64,000 nt of DNA from Medicago truncatula (lineage: Eukaryota; Streptophyta; Magnoliopsida; Fabales; Fabaceae): the NCBI RefSeq assembly GCF_003473485.1, contig NC_053043.1, positions 2,304,001-2,368,000 on the forward strand, given 5' to 3'. The notes under the pieces are model-generated. The model did no database searches and was not told the origin of the DNA. It saw nothing but the letters and a program-made list of their open reading frames with translations. This document shows, in pieces, positions 1 through 10,793 of this stretch. Position 1 is the first letter of the stretch. Each line of letters opens with the position of its first letter. Position numbers and translations under genes: made by a program.

Positions 1-1998
1 TAGAATAGAGTTATGGCCAAAGTGAAATGGTGCTTCATGATTTTCTTAATAATAAGAGATCTACTAAAAAGTACCATAACTATCAACACATTGGGAACTT
101 GAACAGTTTCACCTTTCATTTGATAGGTTAAATTGAGTTCATACAAATACTAATTTCTAATTTTTTAATACTTACAACAAGTATCCTAAAGATACTCTTT
201 AGTATTTGACGATTTGCCATTCTCAAGTCTTCACTTGCATCAGATATTGACTTCATATGCTAATTAGATAACACTGTTTTCATTGATCTTATGGTTGTAT
301 AGTGTGATATGCAAATATTGTGGAGGCCAAATTGAACTTCTTATTAGACAGGCAGAAGATTATAACACAGAGAAGGTTGTGGACGACTGGAGGTGACGTG
401 ACGTATTTAATTTACAAATGATTTTGATAACGATTGTACTTGAAACACTCTTTGAATATTCTAAAATACGAATTATTCTTTTAGGAAAATCGAATATTTT
501 GATTTTTAATACATTGAATACACGTGTTTTCAATACTACTTATTATATATGGTTTTTAAAGAGTGCTCCATAATACTAGTAAACATTTATCTTTTTAAAA
601 AGTAGGAATAAAAAAATTGAGTAATCAGAAAAATTGGTGACCAATCATAAGTGTGAATAAAAATAGAGCGAATAGATAAATTGATCCTCAAAATTATAAA
701 AAATCTATCAAAATAGTCATTGATTTTTTTGCCACAAATTCTTTCATAACTCTTGTGGTTATAATTTGTAAAAAAAAAAAAACTTTTGTTGGTATAAGGT
801 AGGACCAGCATTCTATATTGAGGCTGTAACAAAAAAACAAAACATTCTATATTGAGGTGACATTGACAATGACGTAGGACCAACCTTCAATTATATATCA
901 CGTCACAGTAACAACAGAGAGATCATTTTTCAAATGAATGTCATGGAAAATTTCCATTTCCATTGGAAATCATACTAGAAAACAGAGAGAAAATTATTAC
1001 CTGATAGCAATATCACTTAGTTAGCTATTGCTTGCTGCGCAAGTAACTGAGCTTAATTAGGATTATATTTCTCTTTAGTTTGTCCATAGTAGTTTATCAT
1101 GCATTTAGATTCTTGTATATATACCGGTTGTAAGCTCTCATTTGATCAATAACAATTCATTCTATTCAACCCACTTAGGTTGATTTGTTGGTATTGGCTT
1201 GAGATCTGGGAGTGTACTCCTCCTCCTCGAGGTCTCAGATTCGATTTTCTTCGGTGTCAATTTGAATGGGCTAATTTAGCTTCTTCAAAAAAAAAAATCA
1301 TTCTATTCATTTTACTTGGTTTCCTAATAAAAATATCTCATCTTGTAATCGTGGTTCAATAGAAATTAGAATGAATGAAAAGACTTCAAGGAAAATGCTC
1401 ATATACAAGCAATAGAAGAAATCTGCTATAACATATTCAGTTAGAGATTACAGTTCAAAAGCTTATCTAATTAATCAACTCCAAGTGTGTAACAGTTTTA
1501 GAAGAACACTTCTATGGTCAAAACCCCAAATATAATTCATTCGCACATTTACAAAACTTGAAAAAGGTACAATAGAAGACAATTGAATAAATCCTAAAAA
1601 AAATTGAATATATAATGTGTATTTTTGACATAATTAAATAAAATGTATTGTTATGTGTGTGTGGCCACATAATTTTTATTTTGGCATGTGATCATAGAAA
1701 TATTTCTCACAATTTTAAATAACATTTTACTATTTAAGAGGTGTATTTGTAATACAAAAAATAATGAGCTAGTTTAATAGATTCCTACAAACCTATCTAA
1801 CTAGGACCACTCATTTTTGTACACAATAAGGACAGTACAGACATATTGTCGTGCCACAAAAGTAATCCACTTCAGATCATATATTATGGGTACTGTTTTG
1901 TCTATCCAAAAAGGACAATATTTAATTTTGAAAAAACATATTTTATTCTTATTAAGAATTCTGAAATTTTATTTCAAAGATTTATATATAACGATAAA
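1..1998 (+). repeat. Left copy of the array's intergenic unit
   Basis: Positions about 153-1998 match about 15962-17811 almost base for base, with a few single-base and small indel differences; both copies carry the same SINE with the same flanks. Positions 1-150 match a shortened form of 9731-9990. In the second copy this sequence lies directly 3' of a CYP89A gene, so another array member probably sits just left of the window. No gene is seen here; the open frames are short, AT-rich and broken. Homology stops at about 1998, where the Helitron remnant begins. Confidence 0.85.
1169..1296 (+). mobile_element. Short SINE-like insertion with target-site duplication
   Basis: The insert ends in a run of A and is flanked by a direct repeat of about 13-15 bp (AATTCATTCTATTCA at 1154-1168, near copy at 1297-1309). 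It contains a box-B-like stretch (CAGATTCGATT) typical of tRNA-derived SINEs. The duplicated unit carries the same insertion at 16980-17107, so it predates the segmental duplication. Confidence 0.65.
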
Positions 1999-2099
1999 GA
2001 GTGAGTATCATATTAATGTATAGAGAAAAAACATGTTTGATGAACATTTCCTTCAGATTCAACGGGTGAAACTATTGCAATTTTAGCCTATACTTTTAA

Positions 2100-3290
2100 T
2101 TTAAATTAGAACCTGGCCATTCACATTTAACGCATAAATATTGCCTTTGTTTATGGAATTTTTTGCTTATCTTCTTATTCCTAAACAAAGCTTTGTTGCT
2201 CTAACTTTAACCTAATATTTTAACCCTAATATTTTAGCAACTTTTCCCTCCTTTAAAACCTAACCATATTTCCTAATTCTCCTCCTCCAAACCTTAACCA
2301 TCTAACTTCACTCCTCCTAAACCATATTTCCTAATTCCCCTCCTCCAAACCCTAACCAATATATTTTAATCCTTTCTCCTAAACCGAAATCTCTTTTTAA
2401 AACAATACCTTTCTCTCCTCCAAACCCTCACCAATATATTTTAATCCTTTCTCCTAAACCGAAATCTCTTTTCAACATGGCTTCCAGAAACATTCAGACT
2501 TTGCTGTGATACCACTGCCTCACTGGTAACCATATCTTCATTCCACTCTGGTTTAAACTAAATATATAGATTTTTGCTCTTATTCCTCGCTGTTTTAAAG
2601 TATAAATCATTCTTTAATCCCTTTCAATCTTTTGTAGGTCCGTTGGTGAAAAACCCTTTTTCCGATCTTGACAAAGCAATCAACAAGCTCAGACTGAAAT
2701 ACAGATCATATATCGTTGAATATGACATTGATGTTGTATGTGCTTTTTGCGAAATATACCTATTCTTAATTATTTGCATTCTATTTTTATCAATGTTTGT
2801 GATGTTTTTGTTTGTTATTTTTTTAGGGTGCAGTATGCTTGCTTAACATGTTTGGCGGTGATTTCGGAGATCAAATTGGGCGCTATGCAATATTGACAGA
2901 TCCTAAGTCCAACAAGGTGTGAAGATCAGAGGGGGTGCTCCGATGGTTGGGTCACATGATACCATCTACCTTGATGTTATTTACAATTAGCCCATGTTTA
3001 GATAAATTGTGCAAGACCTTTCCAATTTGAATTTTAAGTTTTAGTTTCTTAGAGTTTTGGAAGCATCTATTTTTTTTGTCTTTGAATTTGGCAAATGTCC
3101 CTTGAATTTCATAAATAATTCAGCCTTGCTTGCTTTGCTTTCGGATTTATATATTTGTGTTTGTTTTTGTGTTGCTGAATCAATTTAGTAGCATGGCTGT
3201 GTTACTGAAGCATTTTAGTAACATTTTTAGTAACATTATTAGTAACAATTACTAGAATCAATTTAGTAGCATAGCTGTGTAACGTCTCCT
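2100..3290 (+). other. Helitron interior with unrecognised exon-like pieces
   Basis: This stretch holds CT-rich direct repeats (2220-2470, with motifs such as CCTCCAAACCCTAACC repeated) and two exon-like pieces. The one at about 2637-2737 reads GPLVKNPFSDLDKAINKLRL onward. The one at about 2827-2920 reads GAVCLLNMFGGDFGDQ onward and is broken by a stop. I do not recognise the product; a captured gene fragment is plausible. Confidence 0.35.
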
Positions 3291-3299
3291 CTTAACATT

Positions 3300-4325
3300 A
3301 TTACTAACAATTACTAATCCTAATCTCTAAAATATGTTTTGGGTGGAAACAAACTAAAATCCTAATCCTAATTTCTCTCAATCAAGTAACTAAGAGATTT
3401 CATCCACATCTCTAAACTAACTTTTTGGTGGAAAGAAACTAAAATCCTTATTTCTATAATTCAAATAATTAGGGAATTTCATCCACATCTCTAAAATATG
3501 TTTTGGGTGGAAACAAACTAAAAATCCTAATTCCAGTCATTCAAATAACTACTAAAGATTTCATCCACATCTCTAAAATATGTTTTGGGTGGAAACAAAC
3601 TAAAATCCTAATCCTAATTTCTGTCATTCATGTAACTAAGAGATTTCATCCACATCTCTAAACTATGTTTTTGGTGGAAACAAACTAAAATTCTTATTTC
3701 TCTCATTCAATTAATTAGGGGATTTCATCCACATCTTTAAAATATGTTTTGGGTGGAAACAAACTAAAAATCATAATTCCTCTCATTCAAGTAACTACTA
3801 AAGATTTCATCCACATCTCTAAAATATGTTTTGGGTGGAAACAAACTAAAAATCCTAATTCCTCTCATTCAAGTAACTACTAAAGATTTCATCCACATCT
3901 CTAAAATATGTTTTGGGTGGAAACAAACTTAAATCCTAATCCTAATTTCTTTTTAAGTAACTAAGATATTTCATCCACATCTCTAATCTAACTTTTTGGT
4001 GGAAACAAACTAAAATTCTTATTTATCTCATTCAAATAAGTAGGAGATTTCATCCATATCTCTAAAATATGTTTTCGGTGGAAACAAACTAAAAATTCTA
4101 ATTCTTCTCTCATTCAAGTAACTAAGAGATTTCATCCACATCTCTAAAGTAACTTTTTGGTGGAAACAAACTAAAATCCTTATTTCTCTCATTCAAATAA
4201 GTAGGGGATTTCATCCACATCTCTAAAATATGTTTTGGGTGGAAACAAACTAAAAATCCTAATTCCTCTCATTCAAGTAACTACTACACATTTCATCCAC
4301 ATCTCTAAAATATGTTTTGGCGAAT
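3300..4325 (+). repeat. Minisatellite, unit about 80 bp
   Basis: About a dozen tandem copies of a unit of roughly 75-85 bp. Its core is ATTTCATCCACATCTCTAAA followed by a GTTTTGGGTGGAAACAAACT block. Copies differ by substitutions and short indels, so the array is old or poorly homogenised. It lies inside the Helitron remnant, upstream of the RPA-like exons. Confidence 0.9.
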
Positions 4326-4621
4326 CAACTATGGTAATTCTTAAGTCACAAAAAATGCCAATTCTTAAGTAAAACAAAGTGCCCCATCAACAATATTAAT
4401 TTCATTTTATTCATATTAATCTTTATCCTAAAATGTTGGCCACTTCCTAATTTTGTTCCACTATTTTGTGCTTATCTAGATAACTAATACTCTTTATATC
4501 TCAACCGACATATCCTACTCACACGTATTCCACCTTTTCCTATAAATATATCATAACCTATTAGCCAAACCATCTCAATCTAAATAAGCATCCTCTTTCT
4601 TGGAAAGGAAAAAACAAGCCA

Positions 4622-5983
4622 ATGATGTCTGCCAAATACACTCCAATCTCAGCTGTTTCTGGATGAAGAAAGAATTTCAAGATGTGTGTGCGAGTTGCTC
4701 ACATTTGGTTGATTCGAGAGAAGAAGGTCCCCACTAGCATCATTTTCATGAACATGTTAGTGGTCGATGAAAAGGTTTCTGCATGTTTGCACTCTTAGCT
4801 TTAAAATTAAACTAATGTCATTGTTGTTTTTTAGTTATGTAATTTAACCAGCTGTTTAATGTTGTTGTTGTCGTCAATAGGGTGGACGTATTCACGCCAC
4901 ATCTAGAAAAGATTTGGTGGCAAAGTTCAGGTCCATGGTTCAAGAAGGGGGTACATATCAGCTTGAAAATGCAATGGTAGGTTTTAATGAAAGTCCTTAT
5001 AAGGTAACTTCACACAAACATAAGCTTAGTATGATGCACAATTCAAATTTTACCAAAGTACACTCGCCTGCTATCCCTATGAACGTTTTTGAGTTCAAGC
5101 CATTCAATGAAATTCTCTCTTCAACTGTCGAGGAAGTATCTACGGATAAGACTTCAATTCTGAATGTGTGTTGTACATTATTTCTACCTATAAGCATTCG
5201 TTTAGGAATTTCATACATTTGTTTTTGCTTTTGTATACGTAATTTCAGATGTTATTGGTCATGTAATTGAAAGAGGTGATATAAGGGAAACTGAAAAGGA
5301 CGGAAGGAAAAACAGGGTTATTGATCTCACTTTAGAAGATCTTGAGTAAGATTTGTCTCTTTCTTTGTACCTGGTTGTAATATAATTTTAATATACCTTA
5401 TGTTCCTGAATTGATATTTTGGTAATATTTTATTACAGAAACAACCGCTTGCATTGCTCTCTTTGGGGTGAACATGCAGACAAAATTGTGACCTTTTATG
5501 GCAACCATGACAACGACACACCTACTATATTGATATTGCAGTTTTGCAAGACACGCATGTATTTAGGTATGTCGTGTTTTAAGTTTGTGCTTTCTGCTGA
5601 TATCAACAATGAAATGTGAAATTATGTTCACTTGCAATTGATTTTTAAAAAATTAGGTGCTATGGGAGTTGCTAATGCCTTTAATGGGACTAAGCTGATA
5701 CTTAATGGCGATTTTCCTGATGTCGCTGTGTACATGACACAGTAACCATTTACATTTTTATATGCTTTAGAATAAAGGCAAGTTTTTTTGGTCGTAATTA
5801 AGTTGTCTGGAGGTCTCACCACTCTTCTATTAACATTGGTGCCCTTTTATTAGAATGAAAAATGCATCAATACAGTTCACCCGAAGTGTCAGCCAAATTT
5901 CAACGAATAGCTCAGCGTCTTTATCAGATGACTTGCTCAACACTAATCGAATGACAATTGAAAGCATGATTGAGTCAACTGAG
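4622..5983 (+). pseudogene. Replication protein A large-subunit-like pseudogene in Helitron
   Basis: Exons with recognisable junctions spell a protein resembling plant RPA70-like single-strand DNA-binding proteins. They are 4622-4774 (N-terminal OB-fold strand, VRVAHIWLIREKK), 4881-5003 (GGRIHATSRKDLVAKF), about 5031-5159, about 5249-5347 (DVIGHVIERGDIRE), about 5439-5566 (CSLWGEHADKI), about 5657-5741 and about 5854-5983. A TGA at 4664-4666 interrupts exon 1 about 14 codons in, so the frame cannot be translated from its apparent start. RPA-like genes of this type are frequent Helitron passengers. There is no zinc-finger C-terminal domain; the last exon ends in unrelated Ser/Thr-rich sequence. 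Confidence 0.65.
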
Positions 5984-6053
5984 GTAGCTATCTGTTTATT
6001 GAAATTTTTAGATGTCGTTTTGGATTCATCTTTGTTATTTTTCACATGGACAG

Positions 6054-6176
6054 TTGTACATGGCAATATCACGGGTTACTTCGAGGGGTGGTTTAAAGAT
6101 ATTGATTAATGACGACGACGGCGATGATACCGATGTTGCAAGTGTGGTCTACAGAAAAGTTTTCCGTAATGTGTAG
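6054..6176 (+). pseudogene. PIF1-like Helitron helicase, C-terminal exon only
   Basis: After an AG acceptor (6052-6053) a 40-codon frame begins LYMAISRVTSRGGLKILIND, passes through an acidic DDDGDD stretch and ends at TAG 6174-6176. The run 'A(I/V)SRVTSR.GLKILI' is the conserved last motif of PIF1-family helicases in Helitrons. All upstream helicase motifs, including Walker A and B, are absent, so this is a relic. Its place just inside the element's 3' end fits Helitron layout. Confidence 0.75.
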
Positions 6177-6410
6177 GACTTTTTTGTGTACTATTCATTT
6201 TCTTACTTATTGAAACTATTTGCATATCAACGAACTTCAGTTTCCCTTTTAAAATTATATGTTTTGTTAAAGTAATAGGAACTACGTACTAGAATTATGG
6301 AACAATAACAAAGTCTATGGTAATTGACATTTTGCTTTGATTCACGATAATTTTTTCATTCAAGCGAACTACAGTGTCTTATTTTTTCAGTGAGTATTAA
6401 TTTTTTTAAA

Positions 6411-6443
6411 TGACACGTGCGTTAACACGGGTCAATGGTCTAG
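6411..6443 (+). other. Helitron 3' terminus
   Basis: A short hairpin around the palindrome GTTAAC (arms CGTG and CACG) is followed 10 bases later by CTAG, then the host T. This is the CTRR terminal signature of Helitrons. Confidence 0.65.
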
Positions 6444-7299
6444 TATGGTGTAATCAGCATTTATATTTTGTGTAGTAGTGAATGAATGGATTGTCACTAA
6501 AAAACTTGGAAATGCTCTTAAGGGAGGGAGGGAGAGATGTGATAAGAGGAGTATTAATTTTATTATTAAAATCAACTCAAATAAATATTTTGTTAAAACG
6601 GAGCATATCACATATGCCACAATTAAGACGAGACAGATAATATTTTTAATTGTTAATTAAAATTAGCATTTGACAGGACATTAATTAAAATGATTAATTG
6701 CGTAAACAAAATGCATAAAATTACCCTTCATCACAAATTATAAGTCATTTTGAAGAAAAAAATTATCCCAAAGTATAAACCATTTTATAATACAAATGAA
6801 ACATTAATGATTATTTTTTTATTATACCATTGACTATTTAATACTCTTTTATAAAAGATAATTTTGTAAAACTACTTATAATTTCATTTTTCCCGTATAA
6901 AATTGATTACATGTCTTAAATCATAAAAGTACAAAGGGTTTGTTGCTAATGGCACTTCCTCCATCCAAACCAATTTTGGTTAAGTATGGGCTAGTTGGGC
7001 CAGATTATGTGCAATCTTGTTTCGTGATCTAGGGGTAAAATTAAAGGACATGTGTCAAAAGAGGATTGCTCCTTACGGATTTGTTTTTGGATAATGTACC
7101 CAAGATAAGATGTATTTATCACACTTTCCTCTTTCACTTTGCAAATCAAAATTTTACTATCCTGGATAATGGTAGAAACTATTTATAATTTGGGACGGAG
7201 GTAATACTGTTTTGAAATTAAAATAATCAAGGGTCATAAGTATATAACCATTTTCCTTAAAAAAAAAAAAAAAACTTCACCTTAAATGAAATGAGGAAT
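6444..7299. other. Intergenic, no gene seen
   Basis: AT-rich, without a credible coding frame. From about 6570 on it aligns with array sequence at 12435-12545 and 12959-13110, and it shows the empty site (GGACATTAA near 6675) that holds a MITE in the second unit. A poly-A run lies near 7260. Confidence 0.6.
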
Positions 7300-7474
7300 G
7301 CTAACAACATATTTTTTAACACATACTTTTCAACACACCTTCTTGATTGGTTAAAACTCACATAGTCCAACCAAATTTATATGGGACTCATATGATTAGA
7401 TGGGAATCATGTGAATTTTAACCGATCGAAGAAAGTGTGTTGTTGAAAAATGTGTTTTAAAATATGTGTTGCTA
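7300..7474. mobile_element. MITE with about 60-bp inverted ends
   Basis: The left arm (GCTAACAACATATTTTTTAA) and the right arm (read in reverse, GCAACACATATTTTAAAACA) pair imperfectly over about 60 bp, closing on a short loop. No coding capacity. Family not identified. It sits about 200 bp upstream of the first P450 start. Confidence 0.6.
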
Positions 7475-7488
7475 GTTTTTCTTTAAAT

Positions 7489-7604
7489 GAAATTTGTTTG
7501 TATGAGAAGGAGAGACATAATACCACATCCATAATAATAACAACAATATCATATGATTTCCCTAAAAAAGTAAAAAATAATATCATATGATTTGTTTATA
7601 TAAA
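7489..7604 (+). promoter_or_regulatory. Promoter of the first CYP89A copy
   Basis: The conserved upstream block (TTTGTTTGTATGAGAAGGAG) is followed by GAGACATAAT; four other array members have GAGACGTGT or GAAACGTGT here, so the ACGTG core is lost in this copy. A TATA box (TATATAAA, 7597-7604) lies 80 bp before the start codon. Confidence 0.6.
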
Positions 7605-7682
7605 TGCTCCTCATTCTCATTTTTTGTGTCACAGATATATCCATCCCCACAAAAGAGTAAAGTTGCACCAAACTTTTACACA

Positions 7683-9197
7683 ATGGAAACATGGTTCATT
7701 GTCCTCATTACTCTCTGCATCATCTTCCTCATCGGAGTCATTCTTGCCTCCTTCACAACCACCGTACCCTTCCCTCCTGGCCCTCCACACATCCCCATCC
7801 TCACAAACATTCAGTTGCTCCGAAAACCATCCTCCCAACTTGAACCTTTTCTCAAAACTCTCCATGCCAAACATGGTCCTATCATCACTCTCCACATCGG
7901 TTCTCGACCTTCCATTTTCATCGATGACCATGCTCTGGCCCACCATGTTCTCGTTCAAAACTCAGACATCTACTCTGATCGCCCTAAAGCTTTTCCTACT
8001 TCCAAAATGTTGTCCAGCAACCAACACAACATCAGCTCCGGTTTTTATGGCCCAACATGGCGTACCCTCCGTCGTAACCTTGCTTCCGAGATACTTCATC
8101 CTTCCAAAACCAAATCGTTCTCAGAAATTCGGAAGTGGGTGTTACACACTCTCATCAACCGTCTCAAAACCGCATCGGAATCTGCAGATTCTGTCACGGT
8201 TGTTTCTCCCTTTCGTTATGCTATGTTTAGCTTACTTGTTTTTATGTGTTTTGGTGAAAGAGTTAACGATGAGAATATCAGTGATATTGAGCGTGTGCAA
8301 ATGACAATTATGTTAAATATCGGCAGATTCAATATACTGAATTTCTGGCCGAAAGTTACAAGGATTTTGTTGCGTAACCGATGGAAGGAGTTTTTGAAGT
8401 TACTTAAGGATCAAGAGGATGTTCTACTTCCGCTGATAAGAGCGAGGAAACAAGTTAAGGAGAGTAAATTGAACAATGTTAATACTGTTGTTTCGTATGC
8501 AGATACTCTTCTAGAGTTGGAGTTGCCCGAGGAGAAACGAAAGTTGAGTGAGAATGAAATGGTTAATCTTTGTTCAGAGTTTCTGAATGGTGGGACGGAT
8601 ACTACTTCCACTACTTTGCAATGGATTATGGCGAATTTGGTTAAGTACCCAGAAGTGCAGAGGAGGCTTGTGGAGGAGATTCGGGAGGTGATGGGTGGTG
8701 ATGAGAATGGAGAGAAGGAGGAAGTGAAAGAGGAAGAATTGCAGAAACTTCGGTATTTGAAATGTGTTGTTTTGGAAGGGTTGAGGCGTCATCCACCGGG
8801 GCATTTTCTGTTGCCACACGCGGTGAAAGAGGATGTGGTTTTGAACGGTTATTTGGTGCCTAAAAATGGGACGGTGAATTTCATGCTGGCGGAGATGGGG
8901 TGGGATCCTCGTGTTTGGGAGGATCCAATGGAGTTTAAGCCAGAAAGGTTTTGGAAGGATGAGAATTTTGACATTACAGGGAGTAAGGAGATAAAGATGA
9001 TGCCGTTTGAAGCTGAAAGGAGAATTTGTCCTGCACTTAATTTAGCTTTGCTCCATTTAGAATATTTTGTGGCTAATTTGGTTTGGAATTTCGATTGGAA
9101 GCTTCCAGAGGGCGGCTATGTTGATTTGTCGGAAAAACAAGAATTCAATATGGTGATGAAAAATCCATTGCAAGTTCATATTTCTCCTAGGATATAG
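7683..9197 (+). CDS. CYP89A-type cytochrome P450 with altered haem loop (copy 1)
   Basis: Single-exon P450, 504 codons, plus strand. The start chosen is the METWF methionine shared by all copies; in-frame sequence back to 7587 is 5' UTR and includes the TATA box. An N-terminal membrane anchor (residues about 4-24) leads to the proline hinge PPGPP (31-35). The C-helix WRTLRR, I-helix GGTDTT, ExxR (EGLR) and PERF (FKPERF) are all present. The haem-binding loop reads FEAERRICPA (442-451), whereas the siblings have [10 protein letters not shown]. The thiolate Cys449 is kept, but Gly443 and Gly445 are Glu and Gly451 is Ala. Two of these are invariant positions of the FxxGxRxCxG signature, so haem incorporation may fail. 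The CYP89A family includes Arabidopsis CYP89A9, an ER enzyme of chlorophyll breakdown; the substrate here is unknown. Confidence 0.92.
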   Translation: METWFIVLITLCIIFLIGVILASFTTTVPFPPGPPHIPILTNIQLLRKPSSQLEPFLKTLHAKHGPIITLHIGSRPSIFIDDHALAHHVLVQNSDIYSDRPKAFPTSKMLSSNQHNISSGFYGPTWRTLRRNLASEILHPSKTKSFSEIRKWVLHTLINRLKTASESADSVTVVSPFRYAMFSLLVFMCFGERVNDENISDIERVQMTIMLNIGRFNILNFWPKVTRILLRNRWKEFLKLLKDQEDVLLPLIRARKQVKESKLNNVNTVVSYADTLLELELPEEKRKLSENEMVNLCSEFLNGGTDTTSTTLQWIMANLVKYPEVQRRLVEEIREVMGGDENGEKEEVKEEELQKLRYLKCVVLEGLRRHPPGHFLLPHAVKEDVVLNGYLVPKNGTVNFMLAEMGWDPRVWEDPMEFKPERFWKDENFDITGSKEIKMMPFEAERRICPALNLALLHLEYFVANLVWNFDWKLPEGGYVDLSEKQEFNMVMKNPLQVHISPRI

Positions 9198-9305
9198 ATT
9201 ATGTTTTTTATGTGTAATGATAAATCGTATGTTCCTGTGTGAACCACTCTAGATTCTCTGCTTGAGAATGTCATAACACAGCAAAGAAATATTATATGTG
9301 GATTT

Positions 9306-9410
9306 TGGCTGTTTTTTCCGCGTTTGCGGCCCCTTGTATTGTTGTTTTAGCGTTCTTTGGTGCTTTTTGCACCTAGTTCAGCTTAATAATATTTGCAGTT
9401 TAAAAAAAAT
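9306..9410 (+). mobile_element. 5'-truncated LINE 3' end
   Basis: About 105 bp ending in a run of A, flanked by near-perfect 12-bp direct repeats (ATATGTGGATTT 9294-9305 and ATACGTGGATTT 9411-9422). The body (TTTGGTGCTTTTTGCACC and an AATAAT tail region) resembles plant L1 3' UTRs. The other P450 copies have one uninterrupted ATATGTGGATTT here (for example near 26995), giving the empty site. Confidence 0.7.
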
Positions 9411-9542
9411 ATACGTGGATTTGTCACATTGTGGTATTTTGTTTGATACAATTATCCCTTATGCGCATACATATATGCCTTTAATATCATAATTGTTCAT
9501 TCTTATATATCTTGTTTCTTGTATAAAATAAAACATGCATGG

Positions 9543-9677
9543 TCCCCGTGAGCTTAGCTCAGTTGGCAGGGACAATGTATTATTATATGTAGGGGTCGGG
9601 GTTCGAACCCCGGACACCCCACTTATTTACTTTAAAAGTGAATTTCTAACCACTAGGCTACCTGACCAAAAAAAAAA
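9543..9677 (+). mobile_element. tRNA-derived SINE
   Basis: Polymerase III box A (TAGCTCAGTTGG) and box B (GGTTCGAACCC) are both clear. The body ends CTACCTGACC plus poly-A and is flanked by a 12-bp target duplication (AAACATGCATGG at 9531-9542 and 9678-9689). Other P450 3' flanks show the uninterrupted site (for example near 36700). This is a retroposon, not a functional tRNA gene. Confidence 0.88.
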
Positions 9678-9689
9678 AAACATGCATGG

Positions 9690-10793
9690 ACTTCCTGTAA
9701 GTCGAGATACTTTCACCAAAAGTGATGCATAGAATAGAGTTATGGCCAAAGTGAAATGGTGCTTCATGATTTTCTTAATAACAAGATCCACAGATGTATA
9801 TAGCTTGTTTCTCGACCTGAGTTAATCATCATCAATTTCTGTATCAACAATCTTCTACTTCTATTTGAAATAGTAACATGTGTTCCTCTCAACAGGTCTA
9901 TTAATAAGTACCATAACACAACAATCAACACATTGGGAACTTGAACAATTTCACCTTTCATTTGATAGGTTAAATTGAGTTCGTACAAACAGTAGATTAT
10001 ATAGTTATAGCATGAAATTGATAAATAATAATTATAATAATTTACTCAAAATAATATTAGAAATAATGGTCACTTACATAAAGAAAAAAATAATAGATTA
10101 ATAGTCACTTAACAACAACAACAAAAAAACAAAAAAACTTAAAATATCTGTTTAGGACTTTTGAAACTTAAAAAACTTATTTGAGACTTTTAAAACTCAA
10201 AAGACCACTTTAAAAAAAACGAAAAACTTAAAGCAGATTGACCTTTAATATTTTCTTACAATTTAGAGTAATAATTTAATTACACCTACCTATCTAACTA
10301 GGACCAAATCTTTCCAAAAAAAGAAAAAACTAACTAGGACCACTCATTTGACAGGGATATTGCATATTATATGCAGGGGCCGGGGTTCAAACTCTGGACA
10401 CTCCACTTCTCCACAATTTAATTGTGTGAGTTCTAGCCATTAGGCTACTTAAAAAAAAAAAAAAAAAAAAGAACAGACGTAGTGTGGTACCACAAAAGTA
10501 ATCTACTTCGGTTCATATATTATGGATATAGTACAGACATAGTGTCTAACCAAAAAGGACGATATTTAATTTTGAAAAAACATTTTTTATTCTTATTAAG
10601 AATTCTGAAAGAAAAAAAAAATTATACATAATGATAAAATTAACATATTAACAATTATAAAATATTCAAATGTCTAGATGAAATAAATAACTTTGTACTA
10701 TTTAGAAAGAAATCTTTTAAATCAAAATGACATTATTTTTAGCTATGAAAGAAAACAATTTTTTTTAATGAAGTTAGTTAACCACCATTCAAC
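9690..10793 (+). repeat. Array intergenic unit, second copy
   Basis: Shares blocks with window positions 1-160, 40740-41110 and 17590-17960, interrupted by insertions. About 10140-10250 resembles one arm of the MITE at 20140-20555. No gene is seen. Confidence 0.6.
10355..10470 (+). mobile_element. 5'-truncated tRNA-derived SINE
   Basis: Same family as 9543-9677, beginning after box A. It keeps box B in mutated form (GGTTCAAACTC), the CTAGCCATTAGGCTACTT 3' region and a long poly-A. Related sequence at 40780-40850 lacks it, which marks the insertion site. Confidence 0.75.

Larger units (their letters stand above)
1998..6443 (+). mobile_element. Helitron remnant with RPA-like and PIF1-helicase pieces
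   Basis: The right end has Helitron 3' structure: a short hairpin (CGTG at 6416-6419, CACG at 6426-6429), then CTAG at 6440-6443 followed by T. About 240 bp upstream is a reading frame resembling the C-terminus of PIF1-type Helitron helicases, preceded by exons of a replication protein A-like gene, a common Helitron passenger in plants. The 5' end (TC after A) was not identified; 1998 is simply where homology to the duplicated unit breaks off. The helicase body and a Rep domain were not found, so this is a deleted, non-autonomous copy. Confidence 0.72.

Noticed and set aside
3300-4325. Regular repeats resembling a CRISPR array
   Set aside because: Plant DNA, unit about 80 bp, spacers not unique, copies degrade together: a minisatellite.
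7587-7682. N-terminal extension of CYP89A copy 1
   Set aside because: It overlaps the TATA box and is not conserved as protein; the METWF start precedes a standard P450 membrane anchor.
9549-9625. Possible tRNA gene with box A and box B
   Set aside because: It lies inside a poly-A-tailed insert with a 12-bp target duplication and cannot fold a full acceptor stem; it is a SINE head.
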